Below are positions 19,613-28,676 of a DNA stretch of 64,000 nucleotides, one piece after another. This DNA comes from Herbaspirillum sp. GW103. GTDB taxonomy: Bacteria; Pseudomonadota; Gammaproteobacteria; Burkholderiales; Burkholderiaceae_D. Each line of letters starts with the position of its first letter. Position 1 is the first letter of the stretch. The position numbers and the translations under genes are program-made. The DNA lies in contig NZ_AJVC01000005.1 of NCBI RefSeq assembly GCF_000261365.1, positions 62,001-126,000 of the forward strand, written 5' to 3'. The notes beneath the pieces were generated by a model. That model saw nothing but the letters and a program-made list of their open reading frames with translations, had not been told where the DNA came from and did not search any database.

Positions 19613-20380
19613 TCAATTCTTCTCCCCCCCATTGACGAACCGCACCTCCACCCTCCTGTTGCGCTCATCACTGGCCGGCAATCCCGGCAGCGGCTGTGAA
19701 TCCCCATACCCCGCCACGATCACCCGGCGCGCCGCTTCCGGTGCACTGCGTCCGATCAGCAGCAAGCGTGCCTCGCGCGCACGCGCCGCCGAGAGCGTGA
19801 AGTTGTCATCGTAGACCGTGCAATACGCACGCACATCGGTCACCGGTGCCTTCACCGGCTTGTCGTCCGTATGCCCTTCCACATAGATGCGCCCCGCCGG
19901 ATGCTGCTGCAGATACTCCGCAATGCGCTCCTCGACCTGCGCAAAAGCCGCCCGCGCTTCAGGTTCCACGCATGCACTGCCACGACGGAACGCTCCTTCC
20001 TTCAAGGTGATCTTGCCAGCCTCGGTATCCACCGCTACCAGCCTGGACGCCCCCTGCTGCGCAAACACGGTCTGCACCTGGCGCAGGACGACCGTCAACC
20101 CGGGACCGTCAGCTTCGCGCCGGGCAGCCACCGTGGGTGCAGCCGGCGGCGCAACGGGTTCAGCCCCCGCAGCAGGCGCAGACGGGATGGCCGCAGCGGC
20201 CGGCAAAGGTGCCGGGGGCGCTGGAGATGCCGGAGATGCCGCCACCGGCGTCGCCTCGGCCCGCACCTGTGCAAGCGTCGGCCCACCTGCCCGGCTCACC
20301 GCCAGCAGCACGATCAATACCCCCGCCAGCGCCGCCATCAGGCCCGTGGCGGCAATCCACTCGTGATCGGATTCCCTCAT
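19613..20380 (-). CDS. OmpA-family membrane protein (MotB/ZorB-like)
   Basis: A 255-aa inner-membrane protein with a peptidoglycan-binding domain. It has one membrane segment at about residues 9-28, a Pro/Ala-rich linker (about 44-85), and a C-terminal OmpA domain with IYVEGHTDD (165-173), a NFTLSAARAREARLL helix, VIVAGYGDSQPL and the final NRRVEVRF. This is the MotB/TolR/ZorB layout. The usual proton-binding Asp inside the membrane helix is not evident; D5 and E7 lie just before it. The start at 20380 is set by the 7-bp gap to the MotA-like gene; the longer frame to 20623 only shadows that gene. Confidence 0.83.
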   Translation of the reverse strand: MRESDHEWIAATGLMAALAGVLIVLLAVSRAGGPTLAQVRAEATPVAASPASPAPPAPLPAAAAIPSAPAAGAEPVAPPAAPTVAARREADGPGLTVVLRQVQTVFAQQGASRLVAVDTEAGKITLKEGAFRRGSACVEPEARAAFAQVEERIAEYLQQHPAGRIYVEGHTDDKPVKAPVTDVRAYCTVYDDNFTLSAARAREARLLLIGRSAPEAARRVIVAGYGDSQPLPGLPASDERNRRVEVRFVNGGEKN

Positions 20381-20387
20381 CACAACC

Positions 20388-21083
20388 TCAGGAAGAACGC
20401 CCGGACTGGCGCTGCAGCGCCTCCATCCACTCGCCATGACGCAGATGCGCCCGTTGCGCCTCGGCCTGTTGTGCAGCCAGCAGAGCCTGTCCGCTCTGCG
20501 TGATGGCCTCGACCAGGCGCTGCAGATCTGCCGCCTGCTGACGCACCTGCTCTTGCTCCGCCGTAGCCGCCACCTCCTTGAGCTTGGCCATGCACCACGC
20601 CAGACGTGCCTGCTCGTGCGCACGCAGCGTCATCCATGACTTCAGGATCAGAAACGCCAGCATGCTCCACGCCGCAATCTTGAACTTGCTGCCCAGCGCA
20701 TCGATGACGGCCGCCAGTGCGCCCGGCGCAGCTTGCGCACTGAGTATATCCGCGGTGGCAGTCAGCGCCAGCCCCAGCCCCACGAAAGTGCCCAGCAATC
20801 CCAGCATCAGGATCAGCCCCGGCATCACGGCGGCCCAGCGTTCCGGGGCGGTGGCCACGGCCTGGCTCAATTGCTCCGGAGTGGTGGTCGGCGGCAAAAG
20901 CCCTCGCTCGCCCGTGAGCCCGGCCAGGCGCGCTTGCCAGTGCAATGGACGGGCATTGCGCGCCAGCAGCAGCGGCAGCACGATCACGACCACCAGCAAT
21001 AGCAACGCAAACAGCCATTGCAGCCCGCCATAGGCCGAACCGTCCCATTGCGGCAGCAGGAAGCCCCATACCGACTTATCCAT
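20388..21083 (-). CDS. MotA/TolQ/ExbB-family proton channel protein (ZorA-like core)
   Basis: A 231-aa inner-membrane protein with three predicted membrane segments (about 22-40, 86-110 and 136-152). The second contains GLLGTFVGL (95-103), characteristic of the MotA/TolQ/ExbB/ZorA stator family. The C-terminal 75 residues form a Gln/Ala/Glu-rich coiled coil. With the adjacent OmpA-like gene it forms a two-gene ion-driven stator module. ZorA of the Zorya defence system is much longer and no ZorC, ZorD or ZorE gene is present, so the force may be used for something else. A GGGG stretch lies before the ATG. Confidence 0.8.
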   Translation of the reverse strand: MDKSVWGFLLPQWDGSAYGGLQWLFALLLLVVVIVLPLLLARNARPLHWQARLAGLTGERGLLPPTTTPEQLSQAVATAPERWAAVMPGLILMLGLLGTFVGLGLALTATADILSAQAAPGALAAVIDALGSKFKIAAWSMLAFLILKSWMTLRAHEQARLAWCMAKLKEVAATAEQEQVRQQAADLQRLVEAITQSGQALLAAQQAEAQRAHLRHGEWMEALQRQSGRSS

Positions 21084-21372
21084 GGCCAGCCCCCGCCTGC
21101 ATGACGAAGCTTTTCATTCTTGTTCTCCCCTTGTTCTTTACATGGTCAGCGTCTTGTTAGGACTGGAGATTATCAGAAAGACCACACCGAGGGACAAAAA
21201 GCCCCGTTCACTCCGGATTACCCTGGCACCTCACCCATCCAGGAGCGCGCTGATACACCAGCTCACCGCCCGCGCAGGCTGGCTGTTCTGATACCGCATC
21301 CCCCCCTGCCGCATGAGACCCGGCCCGCAGCGAAGGCTTGCGGGCCGATTCCAGTCCGGCGACAATCGCGCG

Positions 21373-22221
21373 ATGCGCCTCCCATCCCTGCTCCGGTTCC
21401 GACACCTTGTCCTCACCCTCACCAGCATCGCCCTGCTGACCGGCTGCGCCACCGACCTGGTGCAGCGCGCCGATGCACTGGCTGCGCCCGCCGGCCTGCA
21501 ACGCGAGCAGGTTCAGGGTGGTCCTTTCCTGCTGACGGCCTATGTCCACGCCCGCCCCAACGCGCCCCTGCTGCGCGTCTATCTGGAGGGCGACGGCCGC
21601 GCCTGGATCACCCGCAACCAGGTCTCGCCCGATCCGACCCCGCACACGGCCATGGGGCTGCGGCTGGCCGCCAGCGATGGTGGTGATGTGGTGTACCTGG
21701 CGCGCCCCTGCCAGTTCACGCCGATGGCGCGCAATCCCGCATGCCAGCCGGCCTACTGGACCGGCCTGCGCTATTCCCCGGAAGTGGTCAGTGCCATGGA
21801 TGAGGCTCTGAGCCACTATGTCACGCGCCTGCAACCGGCGCGGCTGGAACTGGTGGGATATTCGGGAGGCGGCGCCCTCGCCGTACTGCTGGCGGCGCGA
21901 CGCAAGGATGTCAGCGCCATTCGCACCGTGGCCGGCAATCTCGATCATGTGGCCGTCAATCGCTGGCATGCCGTCTCGCAGATGCCCGGCTCGCTCAATG
22001 CCATCGATGTCGCATCCCGGGTGGCAGGCATCCCGCAACGACATGTGAGCGGTGCCGACGATACCGTCGTCCCCACCGCCATCACGCGCAGCTATGTCGA
22101 CCGGGTGGGACGCTGCGCCGCACTGACGATCGTGCCGGACATGGCGCACGAAAGCGACTGGGACCGCGCCTGGCCCAGCCTGCTGGCGCTGCCGCTACCC
22201 TGTACTGCCCAGCGGCCATGA
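21373..22221 (+). CDS. Alpha/beta hydrolase lipoprotein
   Basis: A 282-aa predicted envelope lipoprotein. The signal ends SIALLTGC with the lipidated Cys at 25. The mature part has an alpha/beta hydrolase layout: a strand LRVYLEGDGRAW for the oxyanion region, the nucleophile elbow GYSGGGA (G-x-S-x-G) near 155, a GADDTVVP acidic segment near 225 and a late histidine in DMAHESDW. The substrate is unknown, perhaps an ester or lipid. The start at 21373 is preferred because it puts the signal peptide first. It diverges from the stator pair. Confidence 0.8.
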   Translation: MRLPSLLRFRHLVLTLTSIALLTGCATDLVQRADALAAPAGLQREQVQGGPFLLTAYVHARPNAPLLRVYLEGDGRAWITRNQVSPDPTPHTAMGLRLAASDGGDVVYLARPCQFTPMARNPACQPAYWTGLRYSPEVVSAMDEALSHYVTRLQPARLELVGYSGGGALAVLLAARRKDVSAIRTVAGNLDHVAVNRWHAVSQMPGSLNAIDVASRVAGIPQRHVSGADDTVVPTAITRSYVDRVGRCAALTIVPDMAHESDWDRAWPSLLALPLPCTAQRP

Positions 22222-22232
22222 GCCATGGATGG

Positions 22233-22259
22233 ACCGGCTTGCACCGGCTCCCGGTTTTT
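22233..22259 (+). terminator. Probable terminator of the hydrolase gene
   Basis: ACCGG (22233-22237) can pair with CCGGT (22251-22255) and is followed by TTTT. The stem is short, so this is moderately supported. Confidence 0.4.
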
Positions 22260-22494
22260 CCAACAAAACTTCATATTCGCATGACCAAAAGAACAGCTGA
22301 AACCGCCGTCAGGGCCTGCTGACGGGCAGTGCCCTGTCTTTTGGCCTGACGATGCTGCCACCGGGCCCATGCAGGCCGGTTTCCGGATAGGGAATTCCCC
22401 GATATCGGCACCACCATGCCTGGCTGACAATGCAGGAACAATCAACACTCACCGTCCCTCACCGGGACGCGGAGAAAATCCATCAGGGGCCCGC

Positions 22495-23106
22495 ATGCAG
22501 ACCGTCATCAACAAGCCGGAGAATTTCGCGTCGTATCGGTATCACGACCGGGCCTTCAATTGCGACACCGCCAAGATCCTGCCGGGCGAATATTTCTATA
22601 CCGGCGAGGACATGATGATCGTGACCGTGCTGGGCTCGTGCGTGTCGGCCTGCCTGCGTGATCGCGTCACCGGTGTGGGCGGGATGAATCACTTCATGCT
22701 GCCCGATGGCGGCGGCGAGGCCGACAGCCCGGTTTCGGCCTCCATGCGCTATGGCACCTATGCCATGGAAGTCTTGATCAACGACGTCCTCAAGGCCGGT
22801 GCCCGGCGCGAGAACCTGGAATGCAAGGTCTTCGGCGGCGGCGCGGTGCTGCGCGGCATGAACGCCATGAACGTGGGCGAGCGCAATGCCGCCTTCGTCA
22901 AGAACTATCTCTCGGCCGAGAAGATCCGCGTGGTGGCCGAGGACCTCAACGACATCTGGCCGCGCAAGGTGCATTTCTTTCCGCGCACGGGCAAGGTGCT
23001 GGTCAAGAAGATCAAGGATGCCGCTGCCGATCTGGCCAGCCGTGAACGTGAATATGCGTCCAAGCTGCAGGCCAAGCCGGTGGGTGGGGAAATTGATTTG
23101 TTCTGA
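22495..23106 (+). CDS. cheD: Chemoreceptor glutamine deamidase CheD
   Basis: Deamidates glutamines in chemoreceptors and can interact with CheC or CheY systems. The 203 aa contain [14 protein letters not shown] with the catalytic C49 and GGMNHFMLP with H66, then a conserved KVFGGGAVL segment near 120. The start at 22495 is chosen because it begins just before the conserved domain and has AGGGG upstream; an earlier in-frame start gives an unnatural leader. No other chemotaxis gene is in the window, so it stands alone here. Confidence 0.92.
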   Translation: MQTVINKPENFASYRYHDRAFNCDTAKILPGEYFYTGEDMMIVTVLGSCVSACLRDRVTGVGGMNHFMLPDGGGEADSPVSASMRYGTYAMEVLINDVLKAGARRENLECKVFGGGAVLRGMNAMNVGERNAAFVKNYLSAEKIRVVAEDLNDIWPRKVHFFPRTGKVLVKKIKDAAADLASREREYASKLQAKPVGGEIDLF

Positions 23107-23222
23107 CCTTTTCGGAACGCTTTCAACGCCACTCATCTTCCGCACATAAGTCCTTCCATCGCATGCAGGAAGGCTCGTCAATTCACGATATTGAACGCAA
23201 TAAAAGAGAGTGATTCGGGCCT

Positions 23223-23244
23223 ATTGTATCCAAGTGGATACAAT
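23223..23244. promoter_or_regulatory. Palindromic operator of the toxin-antitoxin pair
   Basis: Perfect 9-bp arms ATTGTATCC and GGATACAAT flank the spacer AAGT, 38 bp before the toxin start. TACAAT at 23261-23266 could be the -10 element. This is the expected place for autoregulation by the HTH antitoxin. Confidence 0.7.
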
Positions 23245-23282
23245 CCTGAGCGATATCGCATACAATGCTTCCATCGCTCCCC

Positions 23283-23582
23283 ATGTACATCATCAAGGAA
23301 ACAGGCAAGTTTCAGTCGTGGCTGACCCGCCTGAAGGATCCGCAGGCGCGAGCGCGTATCCTGGCTCGTATCTGGCGTGCCAGCCAGGGCAATTTCGGTG
23401 ACTGCGAACCAGTTGGCGATGGCGTCAGCGAAATGCGGATAAATTACGGACCCGGATATCGCGTCTATTTTGCAAGAGAGGCCGAAGTGACCTATCTCTT
23501 GCTATGCGGGGGGAACAAATCCACCCAGGCGCGCGATATCGCGGCCGCAAGGGAATTATGGAATCAATTGAAGAAATCATGA
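23283..23582 (+). CDS. RelE/HigB-type toxin of a type II toxin-antitoxin system
   Basis: A 99-aa protein of the phage-derived Gp49/HigB-2 group, expected to cleave mRNA on the ribosome. It shows FQSWLTRLKDPQARARILARIWRASQGNFGD, the linker VGDGVSEMRINYGPGYRVYF and the final strand VTYLLLCGGNKSTQ. These match the common RelE-fold pattern with conserved Arg and Gly-Pro-Gly-Tyr-Arg. The start at 23283 gives the normal N-terminus MYIIKET. The antitoxin gene follows 28 bp later, and a palindromic operator precedes it. Confidence 0.86.
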   Translation: MYIIKETGKFQSWLTRLKDPQARARILARIWRASQGNFGDCEPVGDGVSEMRINYGPGYRVYFAREAEVTYLLLCGGNKSTQARDIAAARELWNQLKKS

Positions 23583-23610
23583 CATTGACCGGGATATCAA
23601 GGGAGTCACC

Positions 23611-24093
23611 ATGACCAGCCGAAAACTTAGCAACAAGGATCTGCACGTTTCTACCTTTGATCCTGCCAACTATCTCGACAGCAAAGAGACCATGGCAGCC
23701 TATCTGCAGACTGCGCTCGAAGAGAACGATCCTGACTTCCTGATGGCCGCACTCAATGACGTCATCCGCGCGCAGGGTATCGCGGAGGTAGCTGGAAAAG
23801 CAGGCTTGGGGCGTGAAAGCCTCTACAAGACCCTCAAGCCGGGTGCGGAGCCCAGGCTGGGCACCGTCCTTCGCTTACTCGGGGCACTCGACCTGCGCTT
23901 GAGCATTGCCGCACCTCAAGGGGCGCGCAAAACCAAACGATCCGGCACCGCAGAGAAATCGTCAGGCCAATCTCCTGCGACAAAGAAACCGACACCGCGA
24001 CGCGCCGCCATCACCAAGAGGGCACCGGTGAACAAGCCCGGCACGACGCGCGCCACCAAGAGCCGAAAACAAGGCAACCAGATCTGCGCTTGA
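23611..24093 (+). CDS. HTH antitoxin with a histone-H1-like basic tail
   Basis: A 160-aa antitoxin of the HI1420/HigA-2 type. Residues 16-100 form the normal domain: FDPANYLDSKETMAAYLQTA, then a helix-turn-helix (about 55-80, GIAEVAGKAGLGRESLYKTL). Normal members end near residue 100. Here residues 101-160 add a Lys/Arg/Pro/Thr/Ala-rich tail with repeated KKP-, KRAP- and NKPG-like elements, similar to H1-like or AlgP proteins. The tail probably adds non-specific DNA binding (inference). It follows the toxin gene and shares its promoter. Confidence 0.83.
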   Translation: MTSRKLSNKDLHVSTFDPANYLDSKETMAAYLQTALEENDPDFLMAALNDVIRAQGIAEVAGKAGLGRESLYKTLKPGAEPRLGTVLRLLGALDLRLSIAAPQGARKTKRSGTAEKSSGQSPATKKPTPRRAAITKRAPVNKPGTTRATKSRKQGNQICA

Positions 24094-24112
24094 GTCCTGC
24101 CCCATCAAAGAA

Positions 24113-24143
24113 AATGCCGTCCGGCGCAACACCGGACGGCATT
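24113..24143. terminator. Bidirectional terminator between the antitoxin and otnI
   Basis: AATGCCGTCCGG and CCGGACGGCATT form a perfect 12-bp stem with a 7-nt loop between convergent genes. Confidence 0.8.
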
Positions 24144-24184
24144 CTCACATCTCAGGCAGCTCCGGTTCCGGAGCCGTCCAGCCT

Positions 24185-24988
24185 TCACTTCTTGAGCGTG
24201 GTCAGGCCTTGCTCAGCCAGCGCCTTCAACCATCCCAATCCCGCAGAGGTCGCCCCCGCCGGGTTGTATTCGCAACCGATCCAGCCCTGGTAACCCAAGC
24301 TATCGATCAGCTTGAGCAGATACGGATAGTTCAGCTCGCCCACATCCGGCTCGTGGCGCTCGGGCACACCGGCAATCTGGATGTGACCGATGCCGGGCAT
24401 GTCGCGCTTCAACTTCACGGCCACGTCGCCTTCGACGATCTGGCAGTGGTAGCAGTCGAACTGCACCTTCAAATTGGGCGCGCCCACTTCGGCGCAGATG
24501 GCTTGCGCATCGTCCTGGCGATTGAGGAAGAAGCCGGGAATGTTGCGCGTGTTGATCGGCTCGATCACCACGGTCAGGCCAGCCGATTCGGCCTGGTGCG
24601 CGGCATAGGACAGGTTGTCCAGATACACGGCGCGGTGGCGTGCACGGTCCTGCTCGGGCTTGATCAGGCCGGCCATCACGTGCAAGGTCTTGTTGCCGAT
24701 GACGGAGGCGTACTTCAGCGCAGTCTCGATGCTGCGCTTGAATTCGTCCTCGCGGCCCGGCAGCGAGGCGATGCCGCGCTCACCGGCGGCCCAGTCGCCC
24801 GGGGGCGCGTTGAACAGCGCCTGGGTCAGGCCATTGGCCTCCAGGCGGGACTTGATCTCTTCAGGCTGGTAGTCGTAGGGGAACAGGAACTCGACGCCGG
24901 AGAAGCCATCCTTGGCGGCGGCGGCGAAGCGATCCAGGAAATCGTGTTCCACATACATCATGCTCAGGTTGGCGGCAAAACGCAGCAT
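24185..24988 (-). CDS. otnI: 2-oxo-tetronate isomerase (hydroxypyruvate isomerase family)
   Basis: A 267-aa TIM-barrel isomerase of the Hyi/OtnI group. It shows [20 protein letters not shown] at the start, [17 protein letters not shown] near 60, metal-ligand glutamates in [16 protein letters not shown] near 140 and GCEYNPAG near 240, with [11 protein letters not shown] between. In isolation it would be called hydroxypyruvate isomerase. Its neighbours otnC, otnK and ltnD indicate conversion of 2-oxo-tetronate to 3-oxo-tetronate in threonate breakdown. The ATG at 24988 has a GGAGAATCC site. A terminator separates it from the MFS gene upstream. Confidence 0.88.
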   Translation of the reverse strand: MLRFAANLSMMYVEHDFLDRFAAAAKDGFSGVEFLFPYDYQPEEIKSRLEANGLTQALFNAPPGDWAAGERGIASLPGREDEFKRSIETALKYASVIGNKTLHVMAGLIKPEQDRARHRAVYLDNLSYAAHQAESAGLTVVIEPINTRNIPGFFLNRQDDAQAICAEVGAPNLKVQFDCYHCQIVEGDVAVKLKRDMPGIGHIQIAGVPERHEPDVGELNYPYLLKLIDSLGYQGWIGCEYNPAGATSAGLGWLKALAEQGLTTLKK

Positions 24989-25064
24989 CGGATTCTCCTT
25001 GGTAACGAGGGAGCCAGTGTAGCGCGAACACGCTTGCGCGCGCCCACACCGGCAGAAGGTGCAG

Positions 25065-25104
25065 AAAACGTCAAAGCCCGCAGGCACAGGCATGCGGGCT
25101 TTGA
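25065..25104 (-). terminator. Terminator after the MFS gene
   Basis: TCAAAGCCCGCA and TGCGGGCTTTGA are perfectly complementary over 12 bp, and on the minus strand they are followed by GTTTTC. It may reduce read-through from the MFS gene into otnI. Confidence 0.75.
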
Positions 25105-25117
25105 ACGGGACATCACA

Positions 25118-26431
25118 TTACTTGTTGACCATGCCCGGCTTGGTAGCCAGGGTGGCAATCGAACCCACCACCAGCATCACCGCCAGCATGTACATGCCGG
25201 TAGCGTTGTTGTGGGTCAGGTCCTTCAGGTAACCGATCAGGTAGGGACTGACGAAACCGGCCAGGTTGCCCACCGAGTTGATGGCGGCAATACCGACGGC
25301 CGCCGCCGCACCCGACAGGAAGGCGGTCGGCAGCGACCAGAACAGCGGTGCGCAGGTCAGCACGCCGGCTGCGGCCAGCGACAGCGAAGCGATCGAGATG
25401 GCGGTGTTGTCGGCGAACAGTGCTGCACCGACGAAGCCCACGCCGCCCATCAAGGCCGGAATCACCAGGTGCCAGCGACGCTCACGCATGCGGTCGGCGC
25501 TGCGGCCGATCAGGTTCATCGCCACGATGGCGCAGCCAAACGGAATGGCCGACAGCAAGCCGATTTCCAGGTTGCCCTTCACGCCGGTGGCCTTGACCAG
25601 GGTCGGCATCCACAGTGTCAGGCCGTATTGGCCCATGACGAAGGAGAAGTAGATCAGGCACATCAGCCAGACACGCGCATCCTTGACGATGGCGCCGAAG
25701 CCGTGCTTGCTTTCCTTGCCCTTGGCGTCGCCATCGATATCGGCTTGCAGGCTGGCCTTTTCTTCGTCGGAGAGCCACTTGGCGCTCTTGACGTCGTTGT
25801 CCAGATACAGGATCGTGGCCACGCCGATCAGCACGGCCGGGATCGCTTCGATCAGGAACATCCACTGCCAGCCTTCCAGTCCACCATTGTGATGGAAGGC
25901 ATCCATGATCCAGCCCGACAGCGGGTTGCCCAGGATGCCGGCCACCGGAATGCCGGACATGAAGACCGCGATCACCTTGGCACGACGGTGCGAAGGGAAC
26001 CAGTAGGTCAGGTAGAGGATGATGCCAGGATAAAAACCGGCTTCAGCCAGGCCCAGCAGGAAGCGCAGGATGTAGAACTGCGTGGCGTTCTGCACGAACA
26101 TGAAGACCGCCGACAGGATGCCCCAGGTGATCATGATGCGGGCGATCCAGATGCGCGCGCCGACCTTGTGCATGAGGATGTTGCTGGGCACTTCGAAGAG
26201 GAAGTAGCCGATGAAGAACAGACCTGCCCCCAGACCGAAGACGGTCTCGGAGAAGCCCAGGTCCTGCGACATCTGCAGCTTGGCGAAGCCGACGTTGACG
26301 CGATCCAGATAAGCGATCACGTAGCACAGCATGAGGAACGGCATGATGCGCCAGAAGACTTTCTTGTACAGTCCGTCCTTGGATTTGTCATTGACGTCGA
26401 GTCCGACGCCGGTAGTGCTTGCGGTGGTCAT
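25118..26431 (-). CDS. MFS transporter, anion:cation symporter type (likely threonate uptake)
   Basis: A 437-aa, 12-helix permease of the ACS family, which imports organic and sugar acids with protons. It shows CYVIAYLDRVNVGFAKLQM in helix 1, an RFLLGLAEAGFYPGIILYL segment in helix 4 and an ADRMRERR loop. A long charged central loop (about 215-245) separates the halves. The substrate is inferred from its place inside the threonate cluster. A GGGAGATGT site precedes the ATG. Confidence 0.87.
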   Translation of the reverse strand: MTTASTTGVGLDVNDKSKDGLYKKVFWRIMPFLMLCYVIAYLDRVNVGFAKLQMSQDLGFSETVFGLGAGLFFIGYFLFEVPSNILMHKVGARIWIARIMITWGILSAVFMFVQNATQFYILRFLLGLAEAGFYPGIILYLTYWFPSHRRAKVIAVFMSGIPVAGILGNPLSGWIMDAFHHNGGLEGWQWMFLIEAIPAVLIGVATILYLDNDVKSAKWLSDEEKASLQADIDGDAKGKESKHGFGAIVKDARVWLMCLIYFSFVMGQYGLTLWMPTLVKATGVKGNLEIGLLSAIPFGCAIVAMNLIGRSADRMRERRWHLVIPALMGGVGFVGAALFADNTAISIASLSLAAAGVLTCAPLFWSLPTAFLSGAAAAVGIAAINSVGNLAGFVSPYLIGYLKDLTHNNATGMYMLAVMLVVGSIATLATKPGMVNK

Positions 26432-26708
26432 GGTGTTACATCTCCCGAAGAGTGTCGCGGCTGTCTATGCACGGCCGCTGGTTGCTTGGTGCCCGTGGTC
26501 TGACGGGCAATTTATGGATTCAATCGGACCCGCGTACCGCTCTTTTCGGAACGATACGAAGGCCGGCATTGATTGGCCGGTCTGGTGCCGGCTTGGCTGC
26601 ACCCACCACCTTCCGTTGGGCGCAAGCGGGGCATGGCGGGCCAACATCGGCCGCCATGACGCGTTGTTGCTATGGGTTGCTGAAGCTGCCTGAGCGCTAT
26701 CGCTACTG

Positions 26709-27356
26709 CTACCAGCGCGCCTTGAAGGTGTCGCGCAGATCCTGCAGCGCGGGCTCTTCCAGCGGCGTGGCACGGCCACCGGCCAGGTGCCACAGTTTGG
26801 CGGTTTCTTCCAGCTCTTCGAGTGCGAAAGCGGCCTTGGAGACCGAGCTTTCCCACACCACCGGACCGAGCCGCTCCAGCAGCACGCCGCGCACCTGCGT
26901 GGCGATCTTTGCCACCTGCTCGGCCACTTCCGGCGCACCCGGACGGGCATAGCGGATCAGCGGGATGTGACCGACCTTCATCACGTAATACGGCGTGATG
27001 GGCGGCAATACATCCTGCTCGCTGTAGACGCCATTGATGGTCAGCGACACCAGATGTGTGGAGTGCGTATGTACCACCGCGTGCATCTCGGGATTGTTGT
27101 CGTAGATGGCGCGATGCAGGACCAGGGTCTTGGAAGGCTTGTCGCCCGAGACCCATTCGCCGGCCGCGTTGACCTTGGCGATGGCCGCCGGATCGAGGAA
27201 GCCGAGGCAGGCATCAGTCGGCGTGATCAGCCAGCCGTCATCCAGGCGCGCACTGATGTTGCCGGCCGAACCGACGGTATAGCCGCGCTGGTAGAGAGAA
27301 GCGCCGATGCGGCAGATCTCTTCGCGCAGGGCGCTTTCGTTGGTGTTGCGGCTCAT
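26709..27356 (-). CDS. otnC: 3-oxo-tetronate 4-phosphate decarboxylase (class II aldolase family)
   Basis: A 215-aa class II aldolase/adducin-fold enzyme predicted to decarboxylate 3-oxo-tetronate 4-phosphate to dihydroxyacetone phosphate. Metal-binding histidines lie in VVHTHSTHLV near residue 95, and the N-terminal SAGNISARLDDGWLITPT is the family substrate-binding motif. Its start overlaps the otnK stop as ATGA, so the two are translationally coupled. A fuculose-phosphate aldolase role is excluded mainly by context. Confidence 0.9.
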   Translation of the reverse strand: MSRNTNESALREEICRIGASLYQRGYTVGSAGNISARLDDGWLITPTDACLGFLDPAAIAKVNAAGEWVSGDKPSKTLVLHRAIYDNNPEMHAVVHTHSTHLVSLTINGVYSEQDVLPPITPYYVMKVGHIPLIRYARPGAPEVAEQVAKIATQVRGVLLERLGPVVWESSVSKAAFALEELEETAKLWHLAGGRATPLEEPALQDLRDTFKARW

Positions 27357-28639
27357 GCCGTCTTCCCGTCGAGATAGCGCAGTGCCTTCTCGAAGAAATC
27401 GACGCTGCCGAAATTGCCCGACTTCAGGGCCAGCGCCACCGGTTGCTCATCCAGCGTGGCGGTCGCCGGCACGCCCGGATCGATCTGCGGGCCGATGCGC
27501 AGGGCGCGCACGTCCAGCGCCTGCACCACCGCACCGGAAGTCTCGCCACCGGCCACCACGAACTGGCGCACGCCACGTTGCTTGAGACCTGCGGCAATCG
27601 ATGCCAGTGCCTGTTCGACCAGGTGACCGGCCTTGGCCACGCCCAGCTCCTTTTGCACCGCCTTGACTTCGTCGGGGGTGGCGGTCGCGTAGATCAGCAC
27701 CGGCTCGTTCTTGATGTGCTCATCAGCGAAGGCCAGCGCCTGTGCCACCACGTCTTCACCACGGGCCAGGGCCAGCGGATCGATGCGGAAGGCGGGACGC
27801 TTGGCTTTCCATTCGGCCACTTGCGCATTGGTCGCCTTGGAGGCGGAACCGGCCAGCACCACCGACAGGCCATCGACCTTGGGCAGTTGCGCGGCTTCAC
27901 CGGCGGCAGTGAGCAGGCCGGCGCGGCGGAAGTTCTCGGGCAGGCCCAGGGCCACGCCGGAACCACCGGTGATGAGCTTCAGTTCCGCGCAGGCTTCGCC
28001 CAGGGTGAACAGGTCCTTGTCGGAGACGGCATCGGCAATGGCCATCTTCACGCCTTCGCCGCGCAGCGCAGTGAAGCGCTCCTGCGTGGCCGCCGCACCG
28101 CGCGCCACGGTGTCGTAGCGCACCAGCCCGACCTTGGAGTCGGTCTGGCGCTGCAATACACGGACCAGGTTGGCATCGGTCATCGGAGTCAGCGGATGGT
28201 TCTCCATGCCCGATTCATTCAACAGCGCATCGGCCACGAACAGGTAGCCGCGATAGAGGGTGCGGCCGTTTTCCGGGAAGGCCGGGCAGGCAATGGTGAA
28301 GTCCACGCCCAGCTCCTTCATCAGCGCATCGGTCACCGGACCGATGTTGCCTTCGTCGGTGGAGTCGAAGGTGGAGCAGTACTTGAAGAAGAACTGCGTG
28401 CAGCCCTGCTGCTGCAGCCAGCGCAGTGCTGCCAGCGATTGCTCGATGGCCTCAGTAGCGGCAATGGTGCGCGACTTGAGCGCGATCACCAGCGCATCGG
28501 CCGCCACGGCCGGCATTTCACTGGGCACGCCGATGGTCTGCACGGTGCGCATGCCGCCACGGACCAGCATGTTGGCCAGGTCGGTGGCACCGGTGAAGTC
28601 ATCGGCGATACAACCGAGCAAGGGACGGGATGTGGACAT
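27353..28639 (-). CDS. otnK: 3-oxo-tetronate kinase (four-carbon acid sugar kinase)
   Basis: A 428-aa DUF1537-type kinase that phosphorylates 3-oxo-tetronate. The N-terminal domain starts LLGCIADDFTGATDLANML (about 6-24), containing the substrate-binding Asp pair, and has FFKYCSTFDSTDEGNIGP near 95. The C-terminal ATP-binding domain has FVVAGGETSGAVVQAL near 360. The start at 28639 is chosen because a GAGGAG site lies 6 bases upstream; the longer frame is non-coding leader. It lies between ltnD and otnC. Confidence 0.93.
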   Translation of the reverse strand: MSTSRPLLGCIADDFTGATDLANMLVRGGMRTVQTIGVPSEMPAVAADALVIALKSRTIAATEAIEQSLAALRWLQQQGCTQFFFKYCSTFDSTDEGNIGPVTDALMKELGVDFTIACPAFPENGRTLYRGYLFVADALLNESGMENHPLTPMTDANLVRVLQRQTDSKVGLVRYDTVARGAAATQERFTALRGEGVKMAIADAVSDKDLFTLGEACAELKLITGGSGVALGLPENFRRAGLLTAAGEAAQLPKVDGLSVVLAGSASKATNAQVAEWKAKRPAFRIDPLALARGEDVVAQALAFADEHIKNEPVLIYATATPDEVKAVQKELGVAKAGHLVEQALASIAAGLKQRGVRQFVVAGGETSGAVVQALDVRALRIGPQIDPGVPATATLDEQPVALALKSGNFGSVDFFEKALRYLDGKTA

Positions 28640-28676
28640 GAAAACTCCTCGATTCAGATGCAGGGACGACGCTGGA

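Noticed and set aside
20388-21083. Complete Zorya defence system
   Set aside because: Only a stator-like pair is present; the ZorA-like protein lacks the long tail, and no ZorC, ZorD or ZorE gene is adjacent.
24209-26503. 764-codon plus-strand frame opposite otnI and the MFS gene
   Set aside because: His/Gln/Asp-rich composition typical of antisense frames in GC-rich DNA; both minus-strand genes are well supported.
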